Shown piece by piece: positions 42,565 to 52,707 of a stretch of 64,000 nucleotides of DNA (position 1 is its first letter; every line of letters begins with the position of its first letter). The notes under the pieces are model-generated. The model searched no databases and was not told the origin of the DNA. It worked only from the letters and a program-made list of their open reading frames with translations. This DNA comes from an uncultured Clostridia bacterium (GTDB taxonomy: Bacteria > Bacillota > Clostridia > Oscillospirales > Acutalibacteraceae), in NCBI GenBank assembly GCA_947598155.1, contig CANQFC010000005.1, positions 1 through 64,000 on the forward strand, in the 5' to 3' direction. A program made the position numbers and the translations under genes.

Positions 42565-44481
42565 ATGGCATATATGACAACGGCGCAGGCGCTTGTTAAA
42601 TTTCTCGATAATCAGTATGTTTCATTTGACGGCAAGGAGACAAAGTTCGTCGACGGCATTTTTACGATTTTCGGCCACGGCATAGTTTGCGGCCTCGGTG
42701 AGGCTTTGGACTCCGACCGCGGCGGCCTTACCGTTTATCAGGGCAAGAACGAGCAGGGTATGGCACATACGGCGGCATCTTTTGCCAAGCAGAACAACCG
42801 CAGGAAAATTATCGCCTGCTCTTCATCAATAGGGCCCGGCGCCGCAAATATGATTACTGCGGCGGCAACGGCAACCGTAAACCATATTCCGCTCCTCTTA
42901 ATTCCGGCAGACGCATTTTCTACCCGTCAGCCCGACCCCGTTCTTCAGCAGTTTGAACAGGTAAATTCGCTCTCAATAACCACAAACGACGCTTACAAGG
43001 CGGTTACAAGGTATTGGGACAGAATTGCGCGCCCCGAACAGCTTATGACCGCTATGATAAACGCTATGAGAGTGCTTACCGATACGGCGGAGACGGGCGC
43101 GGTATGTATTGCAATGCCGCAGGACGTTGAGGGCGAAAGCTATGATTTCCCCGATGAATTTTTACAAAAGAGAGTGCATAAAATTACAAGAATTGCCCCG
43201 TCCTCGGACGAGGTAGAGGAGATTGCCGAGATACTTCTCGGCGCAAAAAAACCGCTTGTTATATGCGGCGGCGGCGTCAGATATTCCGAGGCAGGCGATG
43301 CTCTTGAGAGCTTTTGCAGGGAGTTTAACATTCCCTTTGCCGAAACCCAGTCGGGTAAAACCGCCTGCCGGTCAAACAACGAATACAATCTCGGCGGCTT
43401 AGGCGTAACGGGAAATTCCGCAGGCAACGAAATAGCCAAAAAAGCCGATGTAATACTCGGCGTAGGCACAAGGTTTTCGGACTTTACAACGGGTTCAAAA
43501 TCGCTTTTCAGAAATGACGCCAAGGTGCTTACGATAAACACCTCCCGCTTTGACGCATATAAGCTCGGCGCAAAAAAGCTTGTCTGCGACGCAAAGCTCG
43601 GAATACTCGCAGTAGGCGATTATTTGAGGGCAAACTCGTATAAATCCGCTTACACAACCGAAATTGCCGACGCAAGAAAAGGCTGGGCAGAGGAAATGGC
43701 GAGGCTTGCCTCATATAAATATGACGAAAATTTTGAACCCCTTATAAAGGCAAGGGACGAGAGAACAATTCCCGAATTTGCCGAAAAAATGGGTACAATC
43801 ACACAGACTGCGGCAGTTGCCAAGGTTCGCGAGCTTATAGCAGACGACGCTATCTGCGTAGGCGCGGCAGGTTCGCTCCCCGGCGACCTTCAAAGAATGT
43901 GGACCTCCGACAGCCTTTACTCATACAATATGGAATACGGCTATTCCTGTATGGGCTATGAAATTGCCGGCGCTTTGGGCTCAAAGCTTGCAAGACCCGA
44001 TAAGGAGGTTTACGCAATGTGCGGAGACGGAAGTTATTTAATGCTCCACTCCGAGCTTGTAACCTCCGTTCAGGAGAAGAAAAAAATAAATGTTCTTCTT
44101 TTTGACAACAGCGGATTCGGCTGTATAAACAATCTTGAAATGTCAAACGGAATAGGAAACCTCGCAACGGAATTCCGTTTCCGTGACGGCAACAACGAAC
44201 TTTTGGGCGACCTTGTTCCCATCGACTTTGCAAAATGCGCGAGCGGATACGGCGTTAAAACCTATACCGCGAGGACTATGGATGAGCTTGAATTTGCTTT
44301 GAACGACTCTAAAAAGCAGACCGTTTCAACTCTTATAGACATCAAGGTTTTGCCAAAGTCAATGACCGACGGCTACGGCGCATGGTGGAATGTAGGCGTC
44401 GCAAGCACTTCGCAGAACGAAGCCGTTAAAAAGGCTTATCTGAATAAAAAAGAAAACGAAGAGAAAGCGAGAAAGTATTGA
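42565..44481 (+). CDS. iolD: 3D-(3,5/4)-trihydroxycyclohexane-1,2-dione acylhydrolase
   Basis: Thiamine-diphosphate enzyme that opens the inositol ring to give 5-deoxyglucuronate. The PYR-domain Glu is in '[15 protein letters not shown]', with '[15 protein letters not shown]' following. The TPP/magnesium motif in the C-terminal domain is '[12 protein letters not shown]' with '[19 protein letters not shown]'. It starts '[15 protein letters not shown]' like known IolD. GTG 42556 has AAAGG closer (four bases) and could be used instead of ATG 42565. About 638 residues. Confidence 0.94.
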   Translation: MAYMTTAQALVKFLDNQYVSFDGKETKFVDGIFTIFGHGIVCGLGEALDSDRGGLTVYQGKNEQGMAHTAASFAKQNNRRKIIACSSSIGPGAANMITAAATATVNHIPLLLIPADAFSTRQPDPVLQQFEQVNSLSITTNDAYKAVTRYWDRIARPEQLMTAMINAMRVLTDTAETGAVCIAMPQDVEGESYDFPDEFLQKRVHKITRIAPSSDEVEEIAEILLGAKKPLVICGGGVRYSEAGDALESFCREFNIPFAETQSGKTACRSNNEYNLGGLGVTGNSAGNEIAKKADVILGVGTRFSDFTTGSKSLFRNDAKVLTINTSRFDAYKLGAKKLVCDAKLGILAVGDYLRANSYKSAYTTEIADARKGWAEEMARLASYKYDENFEPLIKARDERTIPEFAEKMGTITQTAAVAKVRELIADDAICVGAAGSLPGDLQRMWTSDSLYSYNMEYGYSCMGYEIAGALGSKLARPDKEVYAMCGDGSYLMLHSELVTSVQEKKKINVLLFDNSGFGCINNLEMSNGIGNLATEFRFRDGNNELLGDLVPIDFAKCASGYGVKTYTARTMDELEFALNDSKKQTVSTLIDIKVLPKSMTDGYGAWWNVGVASTSQNEAVKKAYLNKKENEEKARKY

Positions 44482-44482
44482 T

Positions 44483-45379
44483 ATGCTTGACAAAAACAAA
44501 GTAAAATTAGGAATTGCGCCTATTGCTTGGACAAACGACGATATGCCGGATTTAGGCGCAGAAAACACATTTGAACAGTGCATTTCCGAGATGGCTCTTG
44601 CAGGCTTTACTGGCTGTGAGGTCGGCAACAAATATCCCAGAAATGACATACCCGCTCTCAAAAAGGCCCTCGCACTTCGCAATATGCAGATTTGCAATGC
44701 GTGGTTCTCCTCATTCCTTACAACAAAGCCCTATGAGGAGGTTGAAAAGGACTTTATTGAGCATATTACATTTTTAAAGGAAATGGGCGCAAAGGTTGTC
44801 GGCATTTCCGAACAGGGCCATTCCATTCAGGGTACGGATAAGTCTATTTTTGACGATAAGTACATAATGAACGATGAGGAATGGGATTTGCTTTGCACGG
44901 GCATAAACAAGCTCGGCAGGGTAGCTAAAGATATGGGCATTAAGCTTTGCCTGCATCACCATATGGGAACGGTTATTCAGACAGAGGCCGAAATTGACAG
45001 ACTTATGGCAAATACAGACCCCGAGGTTTTCGGGCTCCTGTTCGATTCCGGTCACCTTGCATACTGCGGCGAGGACTATATGTCTGTTCTCAACAAATAT
45101 GCGGACAGAATATATCACGTTCACCTTAAAGATATACGCCCCGAAATGGTTAAAAAGGTTAAAGACGAGCATTTGAGCTTTTTGCAGGGCGTAAGGCTCG
45201 GCGCCTTTACAGTACCGGGAGACGGAGCAATCGACTTTAAGCCGATTTTCGACGTGCTTGAAAAAACAGGCTATGAGGGCTATGTGCTTGTTGAGGCCGA
45301 GCAGGACCCTGCGGTTGCAAACCCGTTTGAGTACGCCCTTAAAGCAAGAAAGTATATAAAAGAAGTCGCAGGACTTTAA
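44483..45379 (+). CDS. iolE: Myo-inosose-2 dehydratase
   Basis: Removes water from 2-keto-myo-inositol to form the trihydroxycyclohexanedione substrate of IolD. It is a xylose-isomerase-like TIM barrel: '[16 protein letters not shown]' at the N-terminus, '[12 protein letters not shown]', '[18 protein letters not shown]' and 'LFDSGHLAY' (metal ligands), and '[10 protein letters not shown]' at the end. At 298 residues it is full length. Its start is one base after the iolD stop. Confidence 0.95.
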   Translation: MLDKNKVKLGIAPIAWTNDDMPDLGAENTFEQCISEMALAGFTGCEVGNKYPRNDIPALKKALALRNMQICNAWFSSFLTTKPYEEVEKDFIEHITFLKEMGAKVVGISEQGHSIQGTDKSIFDDKYIMNDEEWDLLCTGINKLGRVAKDMGIKLCLHHHMGTVIQTEAEIDRLMANTDPEVFGLLFDSGHLAYCGEDYMSVLNKYADRIYHVHLKDIRPEMVKKVKDEHLSFLQGVRLGAFTVPGDGAIDFKPIFDVLEKTGYEGYVLVEAEQDPAVANPFEYALKARKYIKEVAGL

Positions 45380-45389
45380 TTAAAATAAA

Positions 45390-45411
45390 AACGGGCGGTT
45401 TTAAACCGCCT
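45390..45411 (+). other. Intercistronic hairpin between iolE and iolA
   Basis: Perfect stem GGCGGTTT / AAACCGCC with almost no loop. No T-run follows (TGTAAAG), so a simple terminator is unlikely. It may be an mRNA processing or stability element separating iolE from iolA. Confidence 0.5.
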
Positions 45412-45446
45412 GTAAAGCTAAACAAATACTGTAAAGGAGTAAAAAT

Positions 45447-46955
45447 ATGGCAGTTGAAAAATTAAAGTATTTTGTAAACGGTGAATTCCGTGACTCAAAA
45501 ACAGATACGTGGTATGACCTTCACAACCCGTCAACAGGCGAGGTAACGGGACAGGCTCCCTGCTGTACCAACGAGGAAGTGCTTGAGGCTATCGCGGCGG
45601 CAAAAGCGGCATACCCCGGCTGGAGAGCGGTTCCCGCTATAAAGCGCGCGCAGATTCTCTATAAAATCCGCGACCTTATCATAGAAAATATGGAAGAGCT
45701 CACTATGTCCGTTGCAAAGGAAAACGGCAAGGTGTGGGGCGAGGCCGAGGGCGACGTGCTTAAAGCCAAGGAGGGCACAGAGCTTGCAACGCAGGTTCCC
45801 TCGCTTATGATGGGCGAGAGCATTATGGACGCGTCAAGAGGCTACGATACCGTTAAATACCGCGAGCCTCTCGGCGTTTTTGCGGGTATAGTTCCCGTAA
45901 ACTTCCCTGCGATGATTCCTTTCGGCTGGATGGCTCCCACCTGTATTGCCTGCGGTAATACCATGGTATTAAAGGCCGCCTCGCTTACGCCCAAGACGGC
46001 TATGCTCTTTGCCAAGATTTATAAAGAGGCGGGTGTACCCGACGGCGTTATCAATATCGTTACCTGCTCAAGAAACGAGATAAACACTATACTCGACCAC
46101 CCCGACGTTAAGGGTATTACATTTGTAGGTTCAACGCCCGTAGGTCTTAAAATATATCAGAGAGCCGCCGCGGCAGGCAAACGCTGTCAGGCTCTTTGCC
46201 AGGCAAAGAACCATGCGCTTGTTATGGCGGACTGCGCGCTTGAGAGAACTGTTGCAGGCGTTATAAATTCGGCTTACGGCTGTGCAGGCCAGCGCTGTAT
46301 GGCTCTTTCCTGCTGTGTAGTTGAGGAGGCTATTGCCGATAAATTTGTTGCAGAGCTTAAAAAGCAGGCTCAAAATATTAAAGTCGGCCCGTCTTGGGAT
46401 AAGACCTCAAAGCTCGGCCCGATAACCTATGAAAAGCATTATAAAGAAGTTATTGCCGACATAGACAAGGGCGTTGCAGAGGGTGCAGAGCTTGTACTTG
46501 ACGGCAGAAACTGCGTAGTTGAGGGCTATGAGGACGGCTATTTTGTAGGCCCGACAATCTTTGACCATGTTACAGAGGATATGACCATAGGCAGAGACGA
46601 GGTATTCGGCCCTGTGCTTTGCATTAAGCGTTGCAAGAACTTTGAAGAGGGGCTTAAAATTATGAACTCCAACCCCTATGCAAACGGTTCGGTAATTTAT
46701 ACCCAGAGCGGCTATTTCGCAAGGCAGTTTGCCCGTTACACCGACGGCGGCCAGGTAGGCATAAATGTAGGTATTCCCGTACCCGTAGGTTTCTTCCCGT
46801 TCTCAGGTCATAAGCAGTCGTTCTTCGGCGATTTGCATTGCCTCGGCAAGGACGCATACCGTTTCTTCACTGAGTCAAAAGCCGTTACAACGCACTGGTT
46901 CGACGAAGAAGAGGCGACAAGCACAAATGTTTCAACGTGGGACGGCACCATCTGA
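45447..46955 (+). CDS. iolA: Methylmalonate/malonate-semialdehyde dehydrogenase (CoA-acylating)
   Basis: Converts malonate semialdehyde plus CoA and NAD to acetyl-CoA and CO2, the last step of the pathway. It is an ALDH-superfamily MMSDH: 'YREPLGVFAGIVPVNFPAMIPFGW' near residue 135, 'GITFVGSTPVG', and the catalytic cysteine in 'YGCAGQRCMALS' (the GQRCMA form is typical of MMSDH). 'GQVGINVGIPVPVGFFPFSG' is near the C-terminus. At 502 residues it is full length, with a strong AAAGGAG. Confidence 0.95.
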   Translation: MAVEKLKYFVNGEFRDSKTDTWYDLHNPSTGEVTGQAPCCTNEEVLEAIAAAKAAYPGWRAVPAIKRAQILYKIRDLIIENMEELTMSVAKENGKVWGEAEGDVLKAKEGTELATQVPSLMMGESIMDASRGYDTVKYREPLGVFAGIVPVNFPAMIPFGWMAPTCIACGNTMVLKAASLTPKTAMLFAKIYKEAGVPDGVINIVTCSRNEINTILDHPDVKGITFVGSTPVGLKIYQRAAAAGKRCQALCQAKNHALVMADCALERTVAGVINSAYGCAGQRCMALSCCVVEEAIADKFVAELKKQAQNIKVGPSWDKTSKLGPITYEKHYKEVIADIDKGVAEGAELVLDGRNCVVEGYEDGYFVGPTIFDHVTEDMTIGRDEVFGPVLCIKRCKNFEEGLKIMNSNPYANGSVIYTQSGYFARQFARYTDGGQVGINVGIPVPVGFFPFSGHKQSFFGDLHCLGKDAYRFFTESKAVTTHWFDEEEATSTNVSTWDGTI

Positions 46956-47006
46956 TTTAAACAGTAAATTTCCGTATTAAAATAAAATATAACACAGGAG
47001 AAAATT

Positions 47007-48014
47007 ATGTTAAAAGTAGGTATTATAGGCGCCGGCCGCATCGGCAAGGTGCATCTTGAATCAATTTCTTATCACGTTAAAAACGCCGAAGTAATTGCTA
47101 TGGCAGACCCTTTTATGAACGATGAAACAAAAGCTTTCATTGAAAGCTTCGGGGTTAAAAAAATCTATAAGGATTACAAAGAAATAATCAACGACCCCGA
47201 AATAGACGCGGTTCTCGTCTGCTCTTCGACCGATACTCACGCCCCTATTTCAATAGAGGCCATAAATGCGGGCAAGCACGTTTTCTGTGAAAAGCCGCTC
47301 GCGAATACCGTTGATAAAATTCTTGAAATAGCGAACGCTCTTAAAGCCCATCCTGAAGTAAAATTCCAGGTAGGTTTCAACCGCCGCTTTGACCATAACT
47401 TTGCGGCAATCCGCAAGGCTTACGACGAGGGCAAAATAGGCGACGCTCAAATTCTTAAAATCACTTCAAGAGACCCGCAGGCTCCGCCGGTAGGTTACTG
47501 CGCCGCAAGCATTTTCCTTGATATGACTATTCACGATTTTGATATGGCGTGTTTCCTTACCGACAGCGACGTAGAAGAACTCTATGTTTATGCCGACGCT
47601 CTTATCAATCCGTCAATTCGTGAGTACGGCGACTTTGATACCGCTATCATTTCGCTTAAAATGGCAAACGGCGCTTTAGCCGTTATCGACAATTCCCGTC
47701 AGGCAATGTACGGTTATGACCAAAGGGCGGAGCTTTTCGGCTCAAAAGGTATGGTAGTAACCTCAAACGACACGCTTTCATCTGCGGTAATTTCGACTGC
47801 CGACGGCGTAACTGGTGAAAAACCTCTCTATTTCTTCCTTGAAAGATATATGGAAAGCTTTTCCGAAGAGGTAAGGCAGTTTGTTGCCGCTGTTGAGAAC
47901 AACACAGACACACCGGTAGGTATCCACGCGGGCTTGCAGTCTGTTAAAATTGCCCTTGCCGCCGAAAAATCGGCAAACGAGGGACGACCTGTTAAACTTT
48001 TGGAGATTAACTGA
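47007..48014 (+). CDS. iolG: Inositol 2-dehydrogenase
   Basis: NAD-dependent oxidation of myo-inositol to 2-keto-myo-inositol, the entry step. It is a GFO/IDH/MocA-family protein with Rossmann motif 'VGIIGAGRIGKVHLE', catalytic lysine in 'FCEKPLANTV', 'VGFNRRFDHNF', and 'IHDFDMACFL' containing the active-site His/Asp. At 335 residues it is full length. ACAGGAG precedes the ATG. It is last in the operon, before a very strong terminator. Confidence 0.95.
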   Translation: MLKVGIIGAGRIGKVHLESISYHVKNAEVIAMADPFMNDETKAFIESFGVKKIYKDYKEIINDPEIDAVLVCSSTDTHAPISIEAINAGKHVFCEKPLANTVDKILEIANALKAHPEVKFQVGFNRRFDHNFAAIRKAYDEGKIGDAQILKITSRDPQAPPVGYCAASIFLDMTIHDFDMACFLTDSDVEELYVYADALINPSIREYGDFDTAIISLKMANGALAVIDNSRQAMYGYDQRAELFGSKGMVVTSNDTLSSAVISTADGVTGEKPLYFFLERYMESFSEEVRQFVAAVENNTDTPVGIHAGLQSVKIALAAEKSANEGRPVKLLEIN

Positions 48015-48049
48015 TTATTTCGCAAAATTTTCGCGGTCTCTTTTTAAGT

Positions 48050-48107
48050 AAAACGCACCCCAAGTAAGACTTTATAGCAAAGTGTCTTACTTTTGGGGTG
48101 CGTTTTA
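48050..48107 (+). terminator. Strong terminator of the iol operon
   Basis: Stem of roughly 20 base pairs (AAACGCACCCCAAGTAAGAC with GTCTTACTTTTGGGGTGCGTTT) ending in TTTTA. Confidence 0.9.
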
Positions 48108-48108
48108 T

Positions 48109-48134
48109 GATGACGGGGTAAGCCCTTATTGAAT
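48109..48134 (+). repeat. Dispersed border repeat, right-end copy R9
   Basis: Only the right end remains: TGACGGGGTAAGCCC followed by TTATTGAAT. It lies directly after the iol terminator. Confidence 0.7.
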
Positions 48135-48155
48135 GTTGGCTTTTTACCTGCTTTA

Positions 48156-49139
48156 TTAAATTTTTTCTATCTCTTTTATCGCATTATGCAGCACATTTTT
48201 AGCAAAAATTCTTGAACCGTAAAATTTGGGATTTAATTTAGACAATCTGTAATATGATTCAACATAAGCTATTAACCCGAGATAAATTCTCATTAAATAA
48301 AATCTAACCAGCTCCTCTTTATCAAACTTAACTTTTATTTCGCTGATTGAATTGTATCCGTCAATTAACTTTTTATTTTTATCAGGGTCAAATGCAGATA
48401 AATAATCGAGAGAAATAAACTCTCCCATTATATCCCCAAACATAGCCCTTTCACAGTCTATCAAAGCATACAGTTTATTGTCATTTATTATTATATTTCC
48501 AAACCATAAATCAAAATGAATTAAAAACGGCGTTTTAACTGAATCAAGGGCATATTTATTCTTTTCAATTACTTCTTTTATCTTATCTAAATAAGGAATT
48601 TTTGCCTGTTTGGATAATCCGTCTTCGACAATATTTTTGACCATATCAAAATACGCGTCTTTCCAAGTGCTTTTAAGTCCGTTTTGAATATATCCGAATC
48701 CGCTGTCATTTTGTATGGTGTGAATTTCCGCCATAGCTTTTCCCAAATCAAACATAACTTTATCATAGTCTGTTTGAGAGAGCTTGACTTTAGACATCAT
48801 ATCTCCGTCAATAAATTCCATTATCAGGTATTTGTACGGATAATTATTTTCCCAGTTGTACCCGTAAATTTTAGGAAACTTTATACCTTTGACTTGTTCC
48901 AGTAATTTGTATATATACACCTCGCTTTTGATTAACTGATGCTCATAAGTTAAAACTTGCGTATCGTCTTTTGTCGCAATTTTTATAGCGTATAAATTAT
49001 TGCTTGTTTTTACTTTAAGTACGGTATTGAAATTGCCGCCCGTCATAACTTTAATACTTGTGACTTTTCCAAGATTATGTCTGTTAAATATTTCCGAAAT
49101 AATATTTTCAGAAATATTCAGCTTAGTTTTACCGCGCAT
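48156..49139 (-). CDS. Aminoglycoside-phosphotransferase-like kinase (APH family)
   Basis: Eukaryotic-like kinase fold of the APH/choline kinase group. The glycine-rich loop is 'VMTGGNFNTVLKVK', the ATP-binding lysine is in 'YAIKIAT', the catalytic loop is 'LIHFDLWFGNIII' (HxDxxxxN), and 'ALIDCERAMFGD' stands for the DFG-like metal Asp. ATG 49139 follows GAGGGG by seven bases; the track's start overlaps the upstream gene. At 327 residues it is larger than classic APH enzymes. It could phosphorylate an antibiotic, a sugar or another small molecule; no resistance claim can be made. It is AT-richer than the iol genes. Confidence 0.8.
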   Translation of the reverse strand: MRGKTKLNISENIISEIFNRHNLGKVTSIKVMTGGNFNTVLKVKTSNNLYAIKIATKDDTQVLTYEHQLIKSEVYIYKLLEQVKGIKFPKIYGYNWENNYPYKYLIMEFIDGDMMSKVKLSQTDYDKVMFDLGKAMAEIHTIQNDSGFGYIQNGLKSTWKDAYFDMVKNIVEDGLSKQAKIPYLDKIKEVIEKNKYALDSVKTPFLIHFDLWFGNIIINDNKLYALIDCERAMFGDIMGEFISLDYLSAFDPDKNKKLIDGYNSISEIKVKFDKEELVRFYLMRIYLGLIAYVESYYRLSKLNPKFYGSRIFAKNVLHNAIKEIEKI

Positions 49140-49155
49140 ATTTTGTTCCCCTCTG

Positions 49156-51333
49156 TTATTTGTTCTTCTTTTTGCGCTTAACGACAATCGCCGCAATTAC
49201 GCCGGATAACGCCAAAGCTCCTGCGACAGCCAAGCCGACTATAAGGGGAATGTTGGGTTTGGTATCAGGTATTGACGATATATTTTCCGCCTCGGCTATA
49301 TTCAGGCTTTTAAACCTTGCCTGATATTCGTCCCCGGGGCCCGCGTTGTCGATTACTGATTGCGCGTCGTCATTCCATTTTGCGTCCGAAACGGTTATCG
49401 GCTCAATAATTTGAGTGCCAGATTCATATGTTTCGGTTGTTGTATATGATGAAGATGTGGAGTAATTGTGTTTCCATGTGTTTTCCCCTTTGTTGCCCCA
49501 GTCGCCGCAGTCTATACAGGCAAATTCAGGGTTAATATCAATTACATTTCTTTCGCCGTAAACATACTTTGTGCCCTCGTCAATATGTATGCCTCTGATA
49601 TGGTAGGCCGCCTTGATGCCGTCTGTGCCTATGGATTTAATATAGTTTTCGCTTATCACCGTATCGGGCATTTCGCTTAAAGTGTAAATTGCGCCGCCGT
49701 CCCCCAATGTTGTGATGCAGTTGAAAAAGCTGTTGTTTAATATCTTATTATTTTTGCAGACGATTGCGGCCTTGCCGGGAACTACGGAATCGGGACTGCC
49801 GTTAAAATTCCACCAGCCCCAGCCGAGGCTGAGCCCCGAATAAGGCGTATTTTCAATTTGATTGTATTGAAAATTCATATTATACACAGCGTGGAATATT
49901 ACGCCGGGATTTCCCCAGAAAAGACGGCTTGTATTTTTGAAAATATTGTTTGTAATATTAAGATTTTCACAAATTGCTTCCGTATCGGCGTCATAGCGCT
50001 CTTTTTCGCTGTGCCTGCCTATCCCGCTGTCTTTATCGCCGATATACTCATGCTGAATATGGCCTACAAGCATTGCCGTTCCGGCTGTGTCGTATATGGC
50101 GTTACCGTCAATTACCATATTCTGAACATCGTTAACAAGAGCTAAACCGTCGTTTCCCGTATGGCAAACAGAGTTATTTACAAAACTGATGCCGCTTGCC
50201 GAGCTTACGCATACCGCCGCAGGGTTTGAGTCATATTCACGGTAAATATTGCCGTGCCAATCCTGCTCTGCAAAAGCCTTTAAGCTCATAGCTCCCTGAT
50301 TTGTTGCCCTGCCGTGAGAACCGTCTACCTCGCACAAATTCCAATCGCTGTGCGCAAACGTCAAGCCCTCAAAAGAAATATCGTGAACCCGATTTTCTTT
50401 GTTCCTGCCCTGTATATCAATAATCTTTTCAAGCTCCGGGGCAATTACCTGAGCGCTGTTTAAATCCTCATTTTTTCTTGCAAAGTAATACAGCTTATGC
50501 TCGGTCTTGTCAAAATAAAATTCCCCGGCCTCGTCAAGCCACTCAAAAACATTAAAAATCATATTGTTCTTTTTAAACTGATATTCGTTGCCCCAGCCGA
50601 GCTGTTGAGCAAAAGCGGCATAGGGCATTTGCAGATTTGCAACCGTTGTAAAGCCCTTTTTCTCAAGGCTTTCTACACAGACAATCGTAGTGTTCCAACG
50701 AGTCTGCGTCATAAGCTCAATATCGTCCTGATTTCTTGTCTTTACGGGGAGCTTTCCGCCGCCGAATTTAACCCCCGTGTAAACTTCGCCGTCTGTCTAA
50801 GCCCAATCCGCCTGACCCTCATTGATAACGGTTTTGTTTACGCCTCCATGAGCCTTAGCGACATTGCTTGTCATAAAACAGCGGTTGCCGTTTACATATA
50901 GGGAACGCAGTTTTTCATCGCGGTTATATGAAATGCTGTATATCCCGTTGCCCTCGTCATTCCAAGAGCCCTCAATTTTCCTTCCGCCGCTGATTACAGG
51001 GTTCGCATTATCGCTTGCAACATAGCGAATTGTGCAGTTGTCTGTACCGCTGTCCGTTTCGTCAAATGTAAGGGTTTCGTCAAGATAATATGTGCCGTCG
51101 CCTATTTCAATTACTATATCGCCCTTTGATTTGTCAAGCGTTTTAACATATTCCTTTGCCTTTTTTAAGGTGGCAAAAGGATTTGAAACACTGCCGTCTC
51201 CCTCGTCATTGCCGTTGGCGCTTACATAAATACGGTATGATTCCGTTTTGCCGTTTTCCTCTGCGAAAGTCAGGATACTGCCGATATTTAAAAATAATAA
51301 GACAGATATAAGCGCGCTAATAATCTTTTTCAT
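49156..51333 (-). pseudogene. Exported parallel beta-helix surface protein interrupted by one in-frame TAG
   Basis: Two ORFs (51333-50797 and 50712-49156) share one frame. The 28 codons between them, translating 'TDGEVYTGVKFGGGK...', stay open, so a single TAG at 50797-50799 splits one gene of about 725 codons. A CAG-to-TAG change would restore Gln in 'DWAQTDGEV'. The N-terminus is a signal peptide followed by 'RIYVSANGNDEGDGSVSNPFATL', the start of many right-handed beta-helix proteins. The C-half has repeated 'ITNNIFKNT' and 'NKILNNSFFN' coil motifs, and the end carries a membrane helix plus 'KRKKKNK'. A role in glycan or pectin-like binding or cleavage is plausible. It could be a pseudogene, a sequencing error or read-through. 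Confidence 0.82.
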
Positions 51334-51375
51334 ATTTTCATTTCCCCCTCCAAAATTAAATAATATAAAATTTTT

Positions 51376-51488
51376 ATAACTTAGGCAAAATGTCCCGCCT
51401 CTATTGTCGGCGGGTTACATTTTCGGAATCAGCGGGGGATTTGCTCTCCACTGAATTCTCAATAACAGGACAAGCCCCCTCATTGAAT
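51376..51488 (+). repeat. Dispersed border repeat, short-form copy R10
   Basis: ATAACTTAGGCAAAATG, hairpin CCCGCC/GGCGGG, TTCGGAATCAGCGGGGG, ATTTGCTCTCCACTGA, TTCTCAATAACAGGACAAGCCCC, ATTGAAT. It lacks the GCGCGGTTTAC...GCGCCGCTTGAC block of the full form. Confidence 0.82.
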
Positions 51489-51609
51489 CAATTATATTAT
51501 ATATCTATTTTATATGCAAGACTTAATTCGTACCGCAAAAATTTGCTTATACAACAGAAAAGCCGAATAAGATTGATTTAACAAAATATTTTGTAAAGGA
51601 TTTATGTGC

Positions 51610-51690
51610 CAATATGCATAACACGGATTTACAATTTTTAGGGAACTTGTCGAATTGACAGTGCTATTGCTTTTTGTTACAATGAACTTA
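51610..51690 (+). repeat. Promoter block A (paralogous to block B)
   Basis: CAATATGCATAAC, CGGATTTACAATTTTTAGGG, AACTTGTCGAATTGACAG are shared almost base for base with 52565-52645. The first 45 bases form an open frame ending '...NLSN' stop. Confidence 0.8.
51655..51683 (+). promoter_or_regulatory. Near-consensus promoter A
   Basis: Perfect TTGACA, 17-base spacer, TACAAT; it drives the 255-residue membrane protein gene. Confidence 0.75.
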
Positions 51691-51776
51691 CAGGGTAATA
51701 GCTATAACAATATAACAAAATATTTTGCATATGATTTTATTTGCCGCCCCGCAATTTTTTTAAGGAGTGATTAAAT

Positions 51777-52544
51777 ATGTTGTCAAAACTTATGTATTTT
51801 TTGGAAAGTTTACATTCTATTAGAAGTTTAATTTCTATAATTGCCCTTATTGCAGGAATAGTTTTAGTTTTTATCTGGAAATTTAAAAGAAAAAAAGTTT
51901 CCGTTTTGATATGCTCTGTAATTTTGATGATAGTTCCGTGTATTGTGATAGCCCACGGCTGTTACAGCGCATATTTAAGACCTGCAAGTATGAAAGTTGA
52001 GCTTACCGAGCAGGAAATTAAGGATTTCAGCAAATATTTATTTGAGAACGACAGATTTTTAGATACAAAAAGCTTTCTGCCCAACAACGAAAAGAGTTTT
52101 TACTCCCACGGCGAAAACGGGAAAAAAGACCTGAACGATGAAACTCCGTACTATTATGACAGCACTGAACAGAGCGTTGTTTATCAGCCGAACAGCGAGA
52201 TATATTATTATCTGTTTAAATATGAAGATACAAAAACTGCTAAGAAAATCTTTAATCAGAATTATTTGCCCGATGTTAACAACGCAATTGAAATGGAAAA
52301 TAAAATTTATGTTGTTGATGAGGACTATTCAGTTTGTGCAATCCAGAATTTTAATTCAACTTTCTTTAATTTACACCAAGGTGAACACAATGTCACTAGC
52401 CTGACAGTTGTTATTCTTCATGAAAACTATATTATTTGGATTTCCGAAGTCACGGAAAGACATACTCCAAAGCTCTATTCCCTTATAAAAGAGGAAAAAC
52501 TGTTTGACAATAATTACAAATTAAAAACTTGGGTAAAAGTATAA
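51777..52544 (+). CDS. Membrane-anchored protein of unknown function (possible immunity-type protein)
   Basis: 255 residues. Two N-terminal membrane helices ('LISIIALIAGIVLVFIWKF' and 'VLICSVILMIVPCIVIAHGCY') precede a soluble domain of about 190 residues facing outside or inside. The domain is rich in Tyr, Asn and acidic residues ('YYYDSTEQSVVYQPNSEIYYYLF'). I recognise no family. AAGGAG precedes the ATG. It has its own promoter, which is a near copy of the one before the downstream ABC operon, suggesting joint regulation. Its 5' end and leader recur as a broken copy at 57.04-57.16 kb. Confidence 0.68.
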   Translation: MLSKLMYFLESLHSIRSLISIIALIAGIVLVFIWKFKRKKVSVLICSVILMIVPCIVIAHGCYSAYLRPASMKVELTEQEIKDFSKYLFENDRFLDTKSFLPNNEKSFYSHGENGKKDLNDETPYYYDSTEQSVVYQPNSEIYYYLFKYEDTKTAKKIFNQNYLPDVNNAIEMENKIYVVDEDYSVCAIQNFNSTFFNLHQGEHNVTSLTVVILHENYIIWISEVTERHTPKLYSLIKEEKLFDNNYKLKTWVKV

Positions 52545-52564
52545 ATAACTGCAACGTATGGCGT

Positions 52565-52645
52565 CAATATGCATAACGCGGATTTACAATTTTTAGGGAA
52601 CTTGTCGAATTGACAGAGCTTTTGTATTTTGCTACAATGAGCCTG
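52565..52645 (+). repeat. Promoter block B (paralogous to block A)
   Basis: Shares CAATATGCATAAC, CGGATTTACAATTTTTAGGG and AACTTGTCGAATTGACAG with block A, diverging inside the spacer and after the start site. Confidence 0.8.
52610..52638 (+). promoter_or_regulatory. Near-consensus promoter B
   Basis: Perfect TTGACA, 17-base spacer, TACAAT; it reads toward the ABC operon but meets a terminator about 70 bases later. Confidence 0.75.
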
Positions 52646-52707
52646 TGGGGTACTTGCAGAGTTTGAAAAACAGAAAATTTGATAAAGCATAACCTATATA
52701 ACTATGC

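Larger units (their letters stand above)
51334..51776. other. 443-bp intergenic region
   Basis: Contains repeat R10, a 43-codon open stretch (about 51527-51658, '...IDLTKYFVKDLCANMHNTDLQF...NLSN' then TGA) with no start codon or ribosome binding site, probably a 3' gene remnant, promoter block A, and two copies of TAACAAAATATTTTG (51579-51593 and 51713-51727). Confidence 0.6.

Noticed and set aside
49156-51333. Read-through of TAG by a recoded amber codon such as pyrrolysine
   Set aside because: TAG ends the 22166-25036 gene normally, no pyl genes are seen, and one point mutation explains the split gene.
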